This document shows positions 57,008-64,000 of a stretch of DNA of 64,000 bases, in pieces. Where the stretch lies: the NCBI RefSeq assembly GCF_002148795.1, contig NZ_MPOB01000013.1, positions 1-64,000 of the forward strand, in the 5' to 3' direction. Within the stretch, counting starts at the first letter, position 1. The number at the start of each line of letters is the position of its first letter. The notes under the pieces were generated by a model that saw only the letters and a program-made list of their open reading frames with translations, had not been told where the DNA came from and did not search any database. The DNA is from Oceanibaculum nanhaiense (GTDB taxonomy: Bacteria; Pseudomonadota; Alphaproteobacteria; Oceanibaculales; Oceanibaculaceae). Both the position numbers and the translations under genes were made by a program.

Positions 57008-57231
57008 ACGTGCCGTTTTGATTTGTTGTTGTTCTAATAGTAGAATTTTTACGAATGTTAGTTAACTTAAAGTTACCTGTCTAGAAAATATTTTAACGCA
57101 AGGCAATGAATGTCGAGTGTGACGAAAAATTTTCATATCTAAGCTAAATCCTCTTTAGATAGATTGAATAAAGCATCTGGATTTATTCAAGATACGTTTT
57201 GAGGTGCCATTCGGTAACGAACGGGAATATT
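57008..57231. other. AT-rich gap, inverted repeat, no gene seen
   Basis: A 224-bp AT-rich stretch between the PAS gene and the Ner-like gene, clearly lower in GC than its surroundings. TTGAATAAA (57164-57172) and TTTATTCAA (57182-57190) form a perfect 9-bp inverted repeat with a 9-base loop, 42 bp past the Ner-like stop codon; it may end that transcript or be an operator. The PAS promoter must also lie here. Confidence 0.45.
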
Positions 57232-57477
57232 CTAGGGAGAGTTTCGCTGGCGGCGGATACGCGATCCATCGGCAGTCCAGCGGTCGGGCCAAAGTTCGTG
57301 GAGCGGAACATTGATGAAATGGCTGATGACGATCTCGGCTTTCGCATATTTGGTCAGCAATGCTTTGCGGCAGGCTGATTCGCTTAGGCCATTGGTGAGC
57401 GCAAGTGCCGTTAACGTCATTCCTTTTTTTCTTACGGCAGCGGTGATGTCTGCCGGGTGCCAACCTGTTCGTGGCAT
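57232..57477 (-). CDS. Ner/Nlp-like winged-helix DNA-binding protein
   Basis: An 81-residue protein of the phage Ner / E. coli SfsB (Nlp) type. The sequence PRTGWHPADITAAVRKKGMT followed by LTALALTNGLSESACRKALL and VPLHELWPDRW shows the typical helix-turn-helix region and C-terminal LWPDRW. In phage Mu, Ner represses the early promoter and lies divergent to the repressor gene c. Here it is likewise divergent to a CI/S24-like gene. AAAAAAGG precedes the ATG by about 8 bp. The longer minus-strand frame upstream is not family-like. Confidence 0.85.
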   Translation of the reverse strand: MPRTGWHPADITAAVRKKGMTLTALALTNGLSESACRKALLTKYAKAEIVISHFINVPLHELWPDRWTADGSRIRRQRNSP

Positions 57478-57537
57478 TTTAGGGACCTTTTTTAATACAT
57501 TTGGAGTGATAAGCACCCATATGGAGCAAGGGAAGTA

Positions 57538-57567
57538 AACATACGTGCAGGATAATTCTAACGTCAA
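57538..57567 (-). promoter_or_regulatory. Putative promoter of the Ner-like gene
   Basis: Minus-strand TTGACG (57567-57562) and TATGTT (57543-57538) are separated by 18 bp and lie about 60 bp upstream of the Ner-like start codon. The 172-bp AT-rich gap must also hold the divergent repressor promoter. Confidence 0.5.
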
Positions 57568-57649
57568 TTCTGAATGGAGAAGTGTACGGCAAAAACTGCA
57601 TAAAAAATTATGCCTTAACCGCAAATGGTAACAAGCTAAAGAAGAGGCA

Positions 57650-58411
57650 ATGAGCTTCGATCCAATGGATGACGCAGAAAGCCCATCGTTACGACCATTG
57701 ACAAAGGATGGTCGAAGCAGGACCGAAGGGTTCTCCGAACGGGTCATGATGCTGGCACAGAATGTTGGCGGCATCATGGAATTGGCCAAACGGGCAGACC
57801 TGTCGCACCAGGTTGTCCGAAAGTATGTGCGCGGGGTTTCCGATCCTTCGCGCCAGCGGCTTGTCGCCCTGGCACGCGCCGGGGAGGTGCGTCTGGAGTG
57901 GCTTGCGACAGGCGAGGGCGGAATGCGTGCGGATGAGCACGGCCGAGATGGAGAAAAGCCGCAGGGCCCGGCCCAGGGCGATCTGGTGCCGGTCCCACTG
58001 ATCGGAACCAGCCATCTCGACACCGGTTGCACAGTGCACCCGTCTGGACAACCGCCCGACGGGGAGCCGGCGCTGATCTATCTCGACATGAAGCATATGC
58101 CTGATCTGCCGGGGTTGCAGGCGTCGCAGCTTGCGATCCATGTCATGCGCGGCGACAGCATGGAGCCGACGATTCCGGCGAACACCCCCGTGCTGATCGA
58201 CCGCAGCGAAGATGGTGCGCGGCCCGCCGATGACGTGTTCGTCTTCTGCCTGGAGGGGCGGGTGCTGATGAAGCGCCTGCAATGGCTGCCGGGGCGCAGG
58301 CTGCGCGTGCGCAGCGATAACCCGACCTATGAGGGGTACGACATCGATCTCAGTGTCGATCAGCCTTTTCTGCTGATCGGCCGGGTGCTCTACGCGTTGC
58401 GCCTGGTTTGA
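57650..58411 (+). CDS. CI-like repressor with S24 (LexA-type) peptidase domain
   Basis: Transcription regulator of 253 residues. The N-terminal helix-turn-helix (FSERVMMLAQNVGGIMELAKR, ADLSHQVVRKYVRG, then VSDPSRQRLVALARAGEVRLEWLATG) is that of phage-type CI repressors. The C-terminal S24 domain has the nucleophile serine in VMRGDSMEPTIP and the lysine in GRVLMKRLQW. The linker has no clear Ala-Gly cleavage site. It diverges from a Ner-like gene, as in transposable phages, though no other phage gene is present. It may be a domesticated switch controlling other loci. Confidence 0.88.
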   Translation: MSFDPMDDAESPSLRPLTKDGRSRTEGFSERVMMLAQNVGGIMELAKRADLSHQVVRKYVRGVSDPSRQRLVALARAGEVRLEWLATGEGGMRADEHGRDGEKPQGPAQGDLVPVPLIGTSHLDTGCTVHPSGQPPDGEPALIYLDMKHMPDLPGLQASQLAIHVMRGDSMEPTIPANTPVLIDRSEDGARPADDVFVFCLEGRVLMKRLQWLPGRRLRVRSDNPTYEGYDIDLSVDQPFLLIGRVLYALRLV

Positions 58412-58511
58412 GTCGCTCGCCTCGTGCTGCGCACCCGCCGACCTGGCAGCCGATTGACAGGCGGGCGCGGCTTCGTATGATCCGGCGAAAAGCCGCCGGG
58501 GGGCGTCCGAC

Positions 58512-59663
58512 ATGAATTTTCTGCTCGATGACGACCAGCGTCTCATTCAGGAGACGGCGCGGCAGTTTGCGTCGGAACGCATGGCGCCGTCCGCGGCGGC
58601 ATGGGACGAGCAGGAAATCTTCCCGGTCGAATGCCTGCGCGAGGCCGCTTCCCTTGGCTTCGCCGGCATCTATTGCGGCGAGGCCCATGGCGGCAGCGCG
58701 CTTGGCCGGCTCGACGCGGCGCTGATCTTCGAGGAACTGGCCTCGGGCTGCGTCTCCACCGCTGCTTACATCTCGATCCACAATATGGCGTCCTGGATGA
58801 TCGATTGTTTCGGCAATGACGATCAGCGCGCCCGCTTCCTGCCGAAGCTCATGACGATGGAGCATTTCGCCAGCTATTGCCTGACCGAGCCAGGGGCGGG
58901 GTCGGATGCAGCATCGCTGAAGACCAGGGCGGTGCGGGATGGCGACCATTATGTGCTGAACGGCTCCAAGGCCTTCATTTCCGGCGGCGGCGACAGCGAC
59001 ATCTATGTCGTCATGGTCCGCACCGGCGAAGCGGGACCGAAGGGGATTTCCTGCCTGGTGGTCGAGAAGGGCACGCCTGGCCTGTCCTTCGGTCAGAAGG
59101 AACGCAAGATGGGCTGGAACAGCCAGCCGACCCGCGCCGTCATCTTCGAGGATTGCCTTGTGCCGGTCGCCAACCGACTGGGCGCAGAGGGCGACGGCTT
59201 CAAGATCGCAATGAAGGGCCTGGATGGCGGACGCATCAATATCGCTGCCTGTTCGCTTGGCGGCGCCCGCACGGCCATGCTGGCAGCGCGCGACCATATG
59301 CAGGTGCGCACCCAGTTCGGCCGCATGCTGGGCGAATTCCAGGCGCTGCAGTTCAAGCTGGCCGACATGGCGACAGAGCTGGACGCCGCGCGCCTCATGG
59401 TGCATCGCGCCGCTTGCTCGCTGGACCGCAGCGACCCGGATGCCACGCTGCAGGCGGCGATGGCCAAGCGCTTCGCCACCGATGCCGGATTTGCCGTCTG
59501 CAATGAGGCGCTGCAGATCCATGGCGGCTATGGCTATCTGCGGGATTATCCGGTCGAGCGGATCCTGCGCGACCTGCGGGTGCATCAGATTCTCGAAGGC
59601 ACCAACGAAATCATGCGGGTGATCATTTCCCGCCAGCTTCTGACCAGCAATCAACAGCCTTGA
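58512..59663 (+). CDS. Acyl-CoA dehydrogenase, probable isobutyryl-CoA dehydrogenase
   Basis: FAD enzyme of 383 residues. The FAD- and substrate-binding blocks [39 protein letters not shown] and the C-terminal [15 protein letters not shown] are canonical; the catalytic glutamate is expected in the LEGTNEIMR loop region. The neighbours (3-hydroxyisobutyryl-CoA hydrolase and 3-hydroxyisobutyrate dehydrogenase) assign it to valine breakdown, as the isobutyryl-CoA step. It begins 100 bp after the repressor gene, which has no related function. Confidence 0.92.
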   Translation: MNFLLDDDQRLIQETARQFASERMAPSAAAWDEQEIFPVECLREAASLGFAGIYCGEAHGGSALGRLDAALIFEELASGCVSTAAYISIHNMASWMIDCFGNDDQRARFLPKLMTMEHFASYCLTEPGAGSDAASLKTRAVRDGDHYVLNGSKAFISGGGDSDIYVVMVRTGEAGPKGISCLVVEKGTPGLSFGQKERKMGWNSQPTRAVIFEDCLVPVANRLGAEGDGFKIAMKGLDGGRINIAACSLGGARTAMLAARDHMQVRTQFGRMLGEFQALQFKLADMATELDAARLMVHRAACSLDRSDPDATLQAAMAKRFATDAGFAVCNEALQIHGGYGYLRDYPVERILRDLRVHQILEGTNEIMRVIISRQLLTSNQQP

Positions 59664-59679
59664 ACATTCAGGAAGAAAC

Positions 59680-60774
59680 ATGACGCAACCGTCAGACAAT
59701 CAGCAGCAGGACATTTCCTTCACGGTCGAGGGGGGCGTTGGCATCGTCTCGCTGAATCGCCCAAAGGCGCTGAACGCGCTGACCCTGGAGATGATCCGGG
59801 AACTGGACCCACAGCTCGCGGCGTGGGAATCCGACCCGTCGGTGAAGGCGGTGCTGATCCGGGGCGAGGGCGGCAAGGCGTTCTGCGCCGGCGGCGATGT
59901 GCGCGCGGTATGGAAGTCGATCATGGAGGAGAATGGCGGCAAGCCCAGCGGGCTGTCGCGCGATTTCTTCATCAATGAATACCGGCTGAACCGTCGCATC
60001 CATCATTTCAGCAAACCCTATATCGCGCTGCTGGACGGCATCACCATGGGCGGCGGCGTCGGCCTGTCGCGCCATGGCGCGTTCCGCATCGTCACTGAGA
60101 CCAGCATGATCGCCATGCCGGAGACCGCCATCGGCCTGTTCCCCGATGTCGGCGGCAGCTGGTTCCTGAACCAATGTCCGGGCTGGACCGGCTATTACCT
60201 GGCGCTGACCGGCGCACGGCTGGATGCGGCGGACGCGATCTATACCGAAATGGCCACGCATTTCGTACCGCAGGCGAAGCTGCCCGATCTGCAGGCGGCG
60301 CTGTGCGCAGCCGACTGGTCGGCGGGAACCGCTGAGGCGGTGGTCCGCAAGATCGTGCAGTCTTTCGCTGATGCTGCAGGGCAGCCGAAACTGGCGGCCA
60401 ACCGCTCGGCCATTGACACATGCTTCCAGAAGAACAGCGTGCCGGCGATCCTGGCCGCGCTGGAGGCGCAGGGCGGCGCCTTCGCGCGGGAGGCGCTGGA
60501 AACCCTTGCCCATCGCTCGCCGACCTCGATGTGTGTCACCCTGGAACAGTTACGCCGGGGCCGTGGGTTGCCGATCGAGCAGGTGCTCGCAATGGAGTAC
60601 CGCATGACCCAGGCCTGCATGCGCGGCCATGATTTCTTCGAGGGCATCCGCGCCGTGCTGGTGGACAAGGACCATGCCCCGAAATGGCAACCGGCCCGGA
60701 TTCAGGACGTTACGCAGGAGCTGGTCGAAGGACATTTCGCGGCACCGGAGGGCGGCGAGCTGAGCTTTGCTTGA
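59680..60774 (+). CDS. 3-hydroxyisobutyryl-CoA hydrolase
   Basis: Crotonase-superfamily thioesterase of 364 residues, the HIBCH length and not that of the about 260-residue enoyl-CoA hydratases. Key blocks are GGKAFCAGGDVRAVWKSI, LDGITMGGGVGLSRHGAFRIVTE and MPETAIGLFPDVGGSWFLNQCPG, where the glutamate and aspartate sit as in HIBCH. It starts 16 bp after the dehydrogenase gene. It releases free 3-hydroxyisobutyrate in valine catabolism. Confidence 0.93.
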   Translation: MTQPSDNQQQDISFTVEGGVGIVSLNRPKALNALTLEMIRELDPQLAAWESDPSVKAVLIRGEGGKAFCAGGDVRAVWKSIMEENGGKPSGLSRDFFINEYRLNRRIHHFSKPYIALLDGITMGGGVGLSRHGAFRIVTETSMIAMPETAIGLFPDVGGSWFLNQCPGWTGYYLALTGARLDAADAIYTEMATHFVPQAKLPDLQAALCAADWSAGTAEAVVRKIVQSFADAAGQPKLAANRSAIDTCFQKNSVPAILAALEAQGGAFAREALETLAHRSPTSMCVTLEQLRRGRGLPIEQVLAMEYRMTQACMRGHDFFEGIRAVLVDKDHAPKWQPARIQDVTQELVEGHFAAPEGGELSFA

Positions 60775-60838
60775 AGCAGGCGGATAAAGCCGGAGACAAC
60801 AAGAACGCACCGGTATATCCGGCGAACGGGAGGGTGAA

Positions 60839-61729
60839 ATGAAGAAAATCGGGTTTGTCGGTCTGGGCAATATGGGCGGCCCGATGGCCGCCAATCTGGT
60901 AAAGGCCGGCTTTGAGGTGACGGGCTATGATCTCGTCTCCGCCAATCTGGATGCGGCGGCCAAGGGCGGCGTCCGTCCGGCGGCGAGCCTGGCGGAGGCG
61001 GTCAGCGGGGCGGAGGCGGTGGTGACCATGCTGCCGGCCGGTGCGCATGTCCGGGCGGTCTATCAGGATGCCGGCGGTATTCTCGAATCGGTGCCGCGCG
61101 GTTGCCTGCTGATCGACAGCTCGACCATCGATGTGGCCAGCGCCCGCGCGGTCGCGGCGGCAGCGGATGAGGCCGGTATGGAGATGCTGGACGCGCCGGT
61201 TTCCGGCGGCACCGGCGGCGCCGAGGCCGGCACGCTGACCTTCATGGTCGGTGGCGCGGACCGCGCCTTCGGACGGGCGGGGTCGATCCTGCAGGCGATG
61301 GGCAAGACGATTGTGCATGCCGGCGGTGCCGGCAATGGTCAGGCCGCCAAGATATGTAATAATATGATTCTCGGTATTTCGATGATTGGCGTGTCCGAGG
61401 CTTTCGCGCTTGCGGAAAAGCTTGGACTCGACCATCAGAGGCTGTTCGACATATCGTCTACGTCTTCCGGGCAGTGCTGGTCGCTGACCAGCTATTGCCC
61501 GGTTCCGGGACCGGTTCCGACTTCGCCGGCGAATCGCGGCTACCAGCCGGGGTTCACGGCGGCGATGATGCTGAAGGATTTGAAGCTTGCGCAAGAGGCT
61601 GCCGCACAGTCTGGCGCGTCAACGCCTCTAGGCGCGGAAGCAGCGCAGCTTTACAATCTGTTTTGCGCCCAGGGAAAGGATCGGCAGGATTTTTCCGCGA
61701 TCATCAATATGCTTCGCGGCGCAGAGTGA
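60839..61729 (+). CDS. mmsB: 3-hydroxyisobutyrate dehydrogenase
   Basis: NAD-dependent enzyme of 296 residues that oxidises 3-hydroxyisobutyrate to methylmalonate semialdehyde. The Rossmann loop is VGLGNMGGPMAANLVKAG, the substrate loop DAPVSGGTGGAEAGTL, and the catalytic lysine is in GNGQAAKICNNMILGISMIG. GGGAGGG precedes the start. It closes the three-gene valine set; the following semialdehyde dehydrogenase (mmsA) is not in the window. Confidence 0.95.
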   Translation: MKKIGFVGLGNMGGPMAANLVKAGFEVTGYDLVSANLDAAAKGGVRPAASLAEAVSGAEAVVTMLPAGAHVRAVYQDAGGILESVPRGCLLIDSSTIDVASARAVAAAADEAGMEMLDAPVSGGTGGAEAGTLTFMVGGADRAFGRAGSILQAMGKTIVHAGGAGNGQAAKICNNMILGISMIGVSEAFALAEKLGLDHQRLFDISSTSSGQCWSLTSYCPVPGPVPTSPANRGYQPGFTAAMMLKDLKLAQEAAAQSGASTPLGAEAAQLYNLFCAQGKDRQDFSAIINMLRGAE

Positions 61730-61814
61730 AAGCGAATTGTGTTGACGACATGGCGTGTGTTAAGCGAAGGAAATGAAAGCAAAGTCGATAGACTGAGTGC
61801 TTAAGAGAAGCGCC

Positions 61815-61841
61815 ATGCAACTGGGGGCGAGCATACTGTGA
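61815..61841 (+). CDS. Possible 8-codon leader ORF overlapping the MarR-type gene start
   Basis: ATG at 61815 encodes MQLGASIL and ends at a TGA that overlaps the GTG start of the regulator (GTGA). An AGAGAAG lies 5 bp before this ATG. If translated, it could couple or limit translation of the regulator. It may instead be a chance frame. Confidence 0.3.
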   Translation: MQLGASIL

Positions 61842-62314
61842 AAGATTCGTATCTGGAGGCGATTAAGCTAATTGAGAGGCTGCATCGCCAATTCCTCGAA
61901 GTCGTAAAAACCGAACTGGATCGCAACGGCATTGAAGATATTAACAATGTTCAGGCGCTGATTCTCTTCAATATCGGCAGTGATGAGCTGACCGTGGGCG
62001 AGCTGACCAACCGGGGTTATTACCTGGGGTCGAACGTCTCCTACAATGTCCGAAAGATGGTCGAGAACGGCTATCTGATCCAGGAACGGTCGCCACATGA
62101 CCGGCGTTCGATCCGTGTCCGCCTGTCCGACAAGGGGCTGGCGCTATGCAAGAACATCGCCGCCATGTTCGAACGCCACGCCAACGACCTGGCCAAGGGG
62201 ATAAGCAGCACCAAGGCCCTGGAAACGGCCAGCGAATCCTATCGGGTGCTGGAGCGTTACTGGGCCGATATGCTGGATTTCCGCGGCCGGTCCTCGATGC
62301 TGGGTACTGGCTGA
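61838..62314 (+). CDS. MarR-family regulator, LdtR-like
   Basis: Winged-helix regulator of 158 residues from a GTG start. The segment ELTVGELTNRGYYLGSNVSYNVRKMVENGYLIQERSPHDRRSIRVRLSD contains the recognition helix and the wing arginines typical of MarR, and its wording NRGYYLGSNVSYN recalls LdtR of Rhizobiales/Liberibacter, which controls an L,D-transpeptidase gene. The stop of a possible leader ORF overlaps the start. It is convergent with an LrgB-type gene, another cell-wall related function, but no transpeptidase is in the window. Confidence 0.82.
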   Translation: MKDSYLEAIKLIERLHRQFLEVVKTELDRNGIEDINNVQALILFNIGSDELTVGELTNRGYYLGSNVSYNVRKMVENGYLIQERSPHDRRSIRVRLSDKGLALCKNIAAMFERHANDLAKGISSTKALETASESYRVLERYWADMLDFRGRSSMLGTG

Positions 62315-62315
62315 G

Positions 62316-63035
62316 CTAAAGGAACAACGCCGCCAGCAATGGCAACAATACCGCCGTCGCCAGCGCATTCAGGCCCATACCGAGGCTTGCGAACGCCCCC
62401 GCAACCTCGTTGACCTGAAGTGCGCGCGCGGTGCCGATGCCGTGCGCGGCGATGCCTGTCGCCAGTCCACGGGCACGCCAGTCACGGATTCCCAGCAGGT
62501 TCAGCGTCCAGGTCGCCAGCATCGCGCCGGCGATGCCGGTCAGCAGAACCAGCACGGCAGTCAGCGAGGGCAGGCCGCCCAGCTTCTCTGAAATGCCCAT
62601 GGCAATCGGCATGGTGACCGATTTCGGCGCGATCGACAGCAGGGTCTCGCGTGTCGCCCCCATCGCCCAGGCGACGCCGACGGCGCTCGCCGCCGCTGTC
62701 GCCGACCCGACGATCACGGTCGTGATGATGGCAAGGGCCGACCGTTTCACCGCCTGGAAGTGGATGTAGAGCGGGATCGCCAGTGCCACCGTTGCCGGCC
62801 CCAGCAGGAAATGTACAAACTGCGCGCCGTCGAAATAGGTCTGATAGGGCGTCTCCGTGACCCACAACAGCGCCACCAGCAGGATGACGGCGATCAGCAC
62901 CGGGTTCGCCAGCGGAAACAGCTTCAGCCGCGTATAGATGAAATGCCCGGCCTGATAGGCGATCAGCGTCAGCGTGAGGCCGAGCAGCGGCGTGGTGGAG
63001 AGATAGACCCATATCTCGCGCAGATCGGCATTCAT
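62316..63035 (-). CDS. LrgB/CidB-family membrane protein
   Basis: Inner-membrane protein of 239 residues with about seven helices, with the family blocks NPVLIAVILLVALLWV, FVHFLLGPATVALAIPLY, GVAWAMGATRETLLSIAPKSVTMPIAMGISEKLGG and ATGIAAHGIGTARALQVNEVAGAFASLGMGL. LrgAB/CidAB proteins modulate murein hydrolase activity or, in other bacteria, transport pyruvate or glycolate. It overlaps the CidA-like gene by 4 bp. Confidence 0.93.
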   Translation of the reverse strand: MNADLREIWVYLSTTPLLGLTLTLIAYQAGHFIYTRLKLFPLANPVLIAVILLVALLWVTETPYQTYFDGAQFVHFLLGPATVALAIPLYIHFQAVKRSALAIITTVIVGSATAAASAVGVAWAMGATRETLLSIAPKSVTMPIAMGISEKLGGLPSLTAVLVLLTGIAGAMLATWTLNLLGIRDWRARGLATGIAAHGIGTARALQVNEVAGAFASLGMGLNALATAVLLPLLAALFL

Positions 63036-63415
63036 TGCCCATTCTCCGACCGCTTGGCCTCAGGCGCGTTCCGGCGGCCGCTCAGCCGCTCGAATCCCAG
63101 CATGACCAGCGCGCTGACCGCGATGGTAACCACGGTGGAGACCAGCAGGGACACGCTGATCGCGGCCCATTGATCGGCGATCAGCGACAAATACAGCACC
63201 ACGCCGACGCCGGCCGGCACGAACAGCAGCGACAGGTGTTGCAGCAGCCCGCCCGCGGTGACACGCAGGCTGTCCGGCAGGTTTCCGCGCAGCGTCAGCG
63301 TCAGGAACAGTAGCGCCATGCCGATCACCGGGCCGGGCAGGGGCAGGCCGCCCAGCCGGGCGATGGTCTCGCCGATAAGCTGGAAGAGAAGCAGCAGCGT
63401 AATCGCATTCAGCAT
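63032..63415 (-). CDS. CidA/LrgA-family holin-like membrane protein
   Basis: Small four-helix membrane protein of 127 residues with the family opening LLLLFQLIGETIARLGGLPLPGPVIGMALLFLTL and the segment HLSLLFVPAGVGVVLYLSLI. It forms a coupled pair with the LrgB-type gene downstream. Function could be holin-like export or small-acid transport; sequence alone does not decide. It diverges from the CorA-type gene across 102 bp. Confidence 0.92.
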   Translation of the reverse strand: MLNAITLLLLFQLIGETIARLGGLPLPGPVIGMALLFLTLTLRGNLPDSLRVTAGGLLQHLSLLFVPAGVGVVLYLSLIADQWAAISVSLLVSTVVTIAVSALVMLGFERLSGRRNAPEAKRSENGQ

Positions 63416-63517
63416 GAAACCCCCTGTCGGTTTTTACGGCTTGGCGGTTGCCCGGCGGCGGCGCCTGCCGTTACGGTTTGGTATCGTGCGATTTCGGGCA
63501 GATGAAGGAAAGAGGCG

Positions 63518-64000
63518 ATGGCGTTGCTCTACGGGTCCAGCTATCAGATTCCCGGAACATCGCCGGGCGCGCTGATCGCGCCGGCGGACCAGCCGGCGGG
63601 CGAGGCGGTGCTGACCCTCACGCGCTTCGATTCCGGCACGGTCGAGGAAGCCCCGCATGTGACGCCGGAGGATTGCCGGACCTGGCTGGCGGAAGCGGCC
63701 GATGCCGCGGCGCAGCTGCCGGCGGCAGAGGGGACGGCCGGCAAGCATCCAAACCGGCCGATCTTCTGGCTGCATGTCACCGGCACGCCGGACGCTGACC
63801 TGGCGCGCCGGCTGCAGGACAGTCTCGGGCTGCACCCGCTGGCGCTGGAAGATGTGATGAATGGCGGCCAGCGCCCCAAGGTGGAACTCTATGACGAGCA
63901 TCTGTTCGTCGTCCTCACCCATGCCGACTATTCCGGCCTCGATCTGCGGCTGTTTCAGACCAGCCTGTTCCTGAAGGGCAATCTGGTCATCAGCATCGAT
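63518..64000 (+). CDS. CorA-type divalent cation transporter, N-terminal part (cut by window end)
   Basis: The frame is open from ATG to the window edge, giving 161 residues of the cytoplasmic funnel domain. LGLHPLALEDVMNGGQRPKVELYDEHLFVVL is the characteristic CorA/ZntB segment, and an acidic helix comes before it. AAGGAAAGAGGCG precedes the start. The membrane helices and the GMN loop that would tell Mg transport from zinc efflux lie outside the window. Confidence 0.88.
   Translation, partial: MALLYGSSYQIPGTSPGALIAPADQPAGEAVLTLTRFDSGTVEEAPHVTPEDCRTWLAEAADAAAQLPAAEGTAGKHPNRPIFWLHVTGTPDADLARRLQDSLGLHPLALEDVMNGGQRPKVELYDEHLFVVLTHADYSGLDLRLFQTSLFLKGNLVISID

Noticed and set aside
57311-57538. 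A 75-residue plus-strand frame
   Set aside because: It is antisense to the Ner-like gene, whose protein has clear family features.
57232-58411. Toxin-antitoxin pair
   Set aside because: Both proteins are DNA-binding regulators, are divergent rather than coupled, and no toxin fold is seen.

Overview
The window is 64 kb of GC-rich, densely packed bacterial chromosome from an alphaproteobacterium, probably of the Rhodospirillales or a related marine/soil lineage. The evidence is the housekeeping block rpoZ-rsh-pdxJ-lepB-rnc-era-recO-parC, the RxKD-type bifunctional Rsh, an alphaproteobacterial intergenic repeat that reads MDPRVKPEDDD on its minus strand, many TRAP transporters, and solitary motAB. 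Taxonomy is inferred from gene order and protein style, not from a marker-gene search. No rRNA, tRNA, CRISPR array, transposase or integrase was seen.

Layout. 1-411: an AT-rich foreign-looking stretch with the tail of an unrecognised gene. It abuts a peptide-type ABC transporter operon that has one permease and two ATPases but no binding protein or first permease. 412-9785: an amide/D-amino-acid/peptide catabolic locus with ABC genes, two amidase-signature enzymes, a DSD1-type PLP enzyme, a metallo-amidohydrolase, an AEC exporter and an AtzH/HpxZ-like protein. 9805-13551: a three-gene envelope operon (CHASE2 membrane protein, small secreted protein, M48 protease). 13624-23043: a probable glucosylglycerol (compatible solute) locus with a GH13 glucosidase, gpsA, a HAD phosphatase, a GT20 enzyme that resembles glucosylglycerol-phosphate synthase rather than OtsA, and a four-gene sugar ABC importer. 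23040-24334: uracil-DNA glycosylase and a NYN-domain protein. 24523-34223: folK and the housekeeping block, without the acpS gene usually found there. 34295-38348: bioY and a TRAP importer whose binding protein is encoded convergently. 38537-41760: bpt and an alpha-E/ATP-grasp pair. 41761-42058: a striking 14-bp tandem array. 42059-44127: motB and motA. 44336-53018: threonine dehydratase, penicillin-acylase-like hydrolase, malonyl-CoA synthetase and a TAXI-type TRAP system. 53317-56360: two alpha/beta hydrolases and hemB. 56486-58411: a PAS protein and a divergent Ner-like/S24-repressor pair resembling the immunity switch of a transposable phage. 58512-61729: a valine-degradation operon. 61838-63415: an LdtR-like MarR regulator beside LrgB/CidA-type membrane proteins. 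63518-64000: the start of a CorA-type transporter, cut by the window end.

Most interesting: the apparently complete glucosylglycerol synthesis-and-uptake cluster with its own acceptor-supplying gpsA; the 10 x 14-bp palindrome-bearing array between motB and the ATP-grasp gene, with a second 14-bp repeat set over the ATP-grasp start codon; the isolated Ner/CI-like switch; and the CHASE2-small protein-M48 operon. Short direct duplications near start codons (gpsA, lepB, ATP-grasp) recur across the window.
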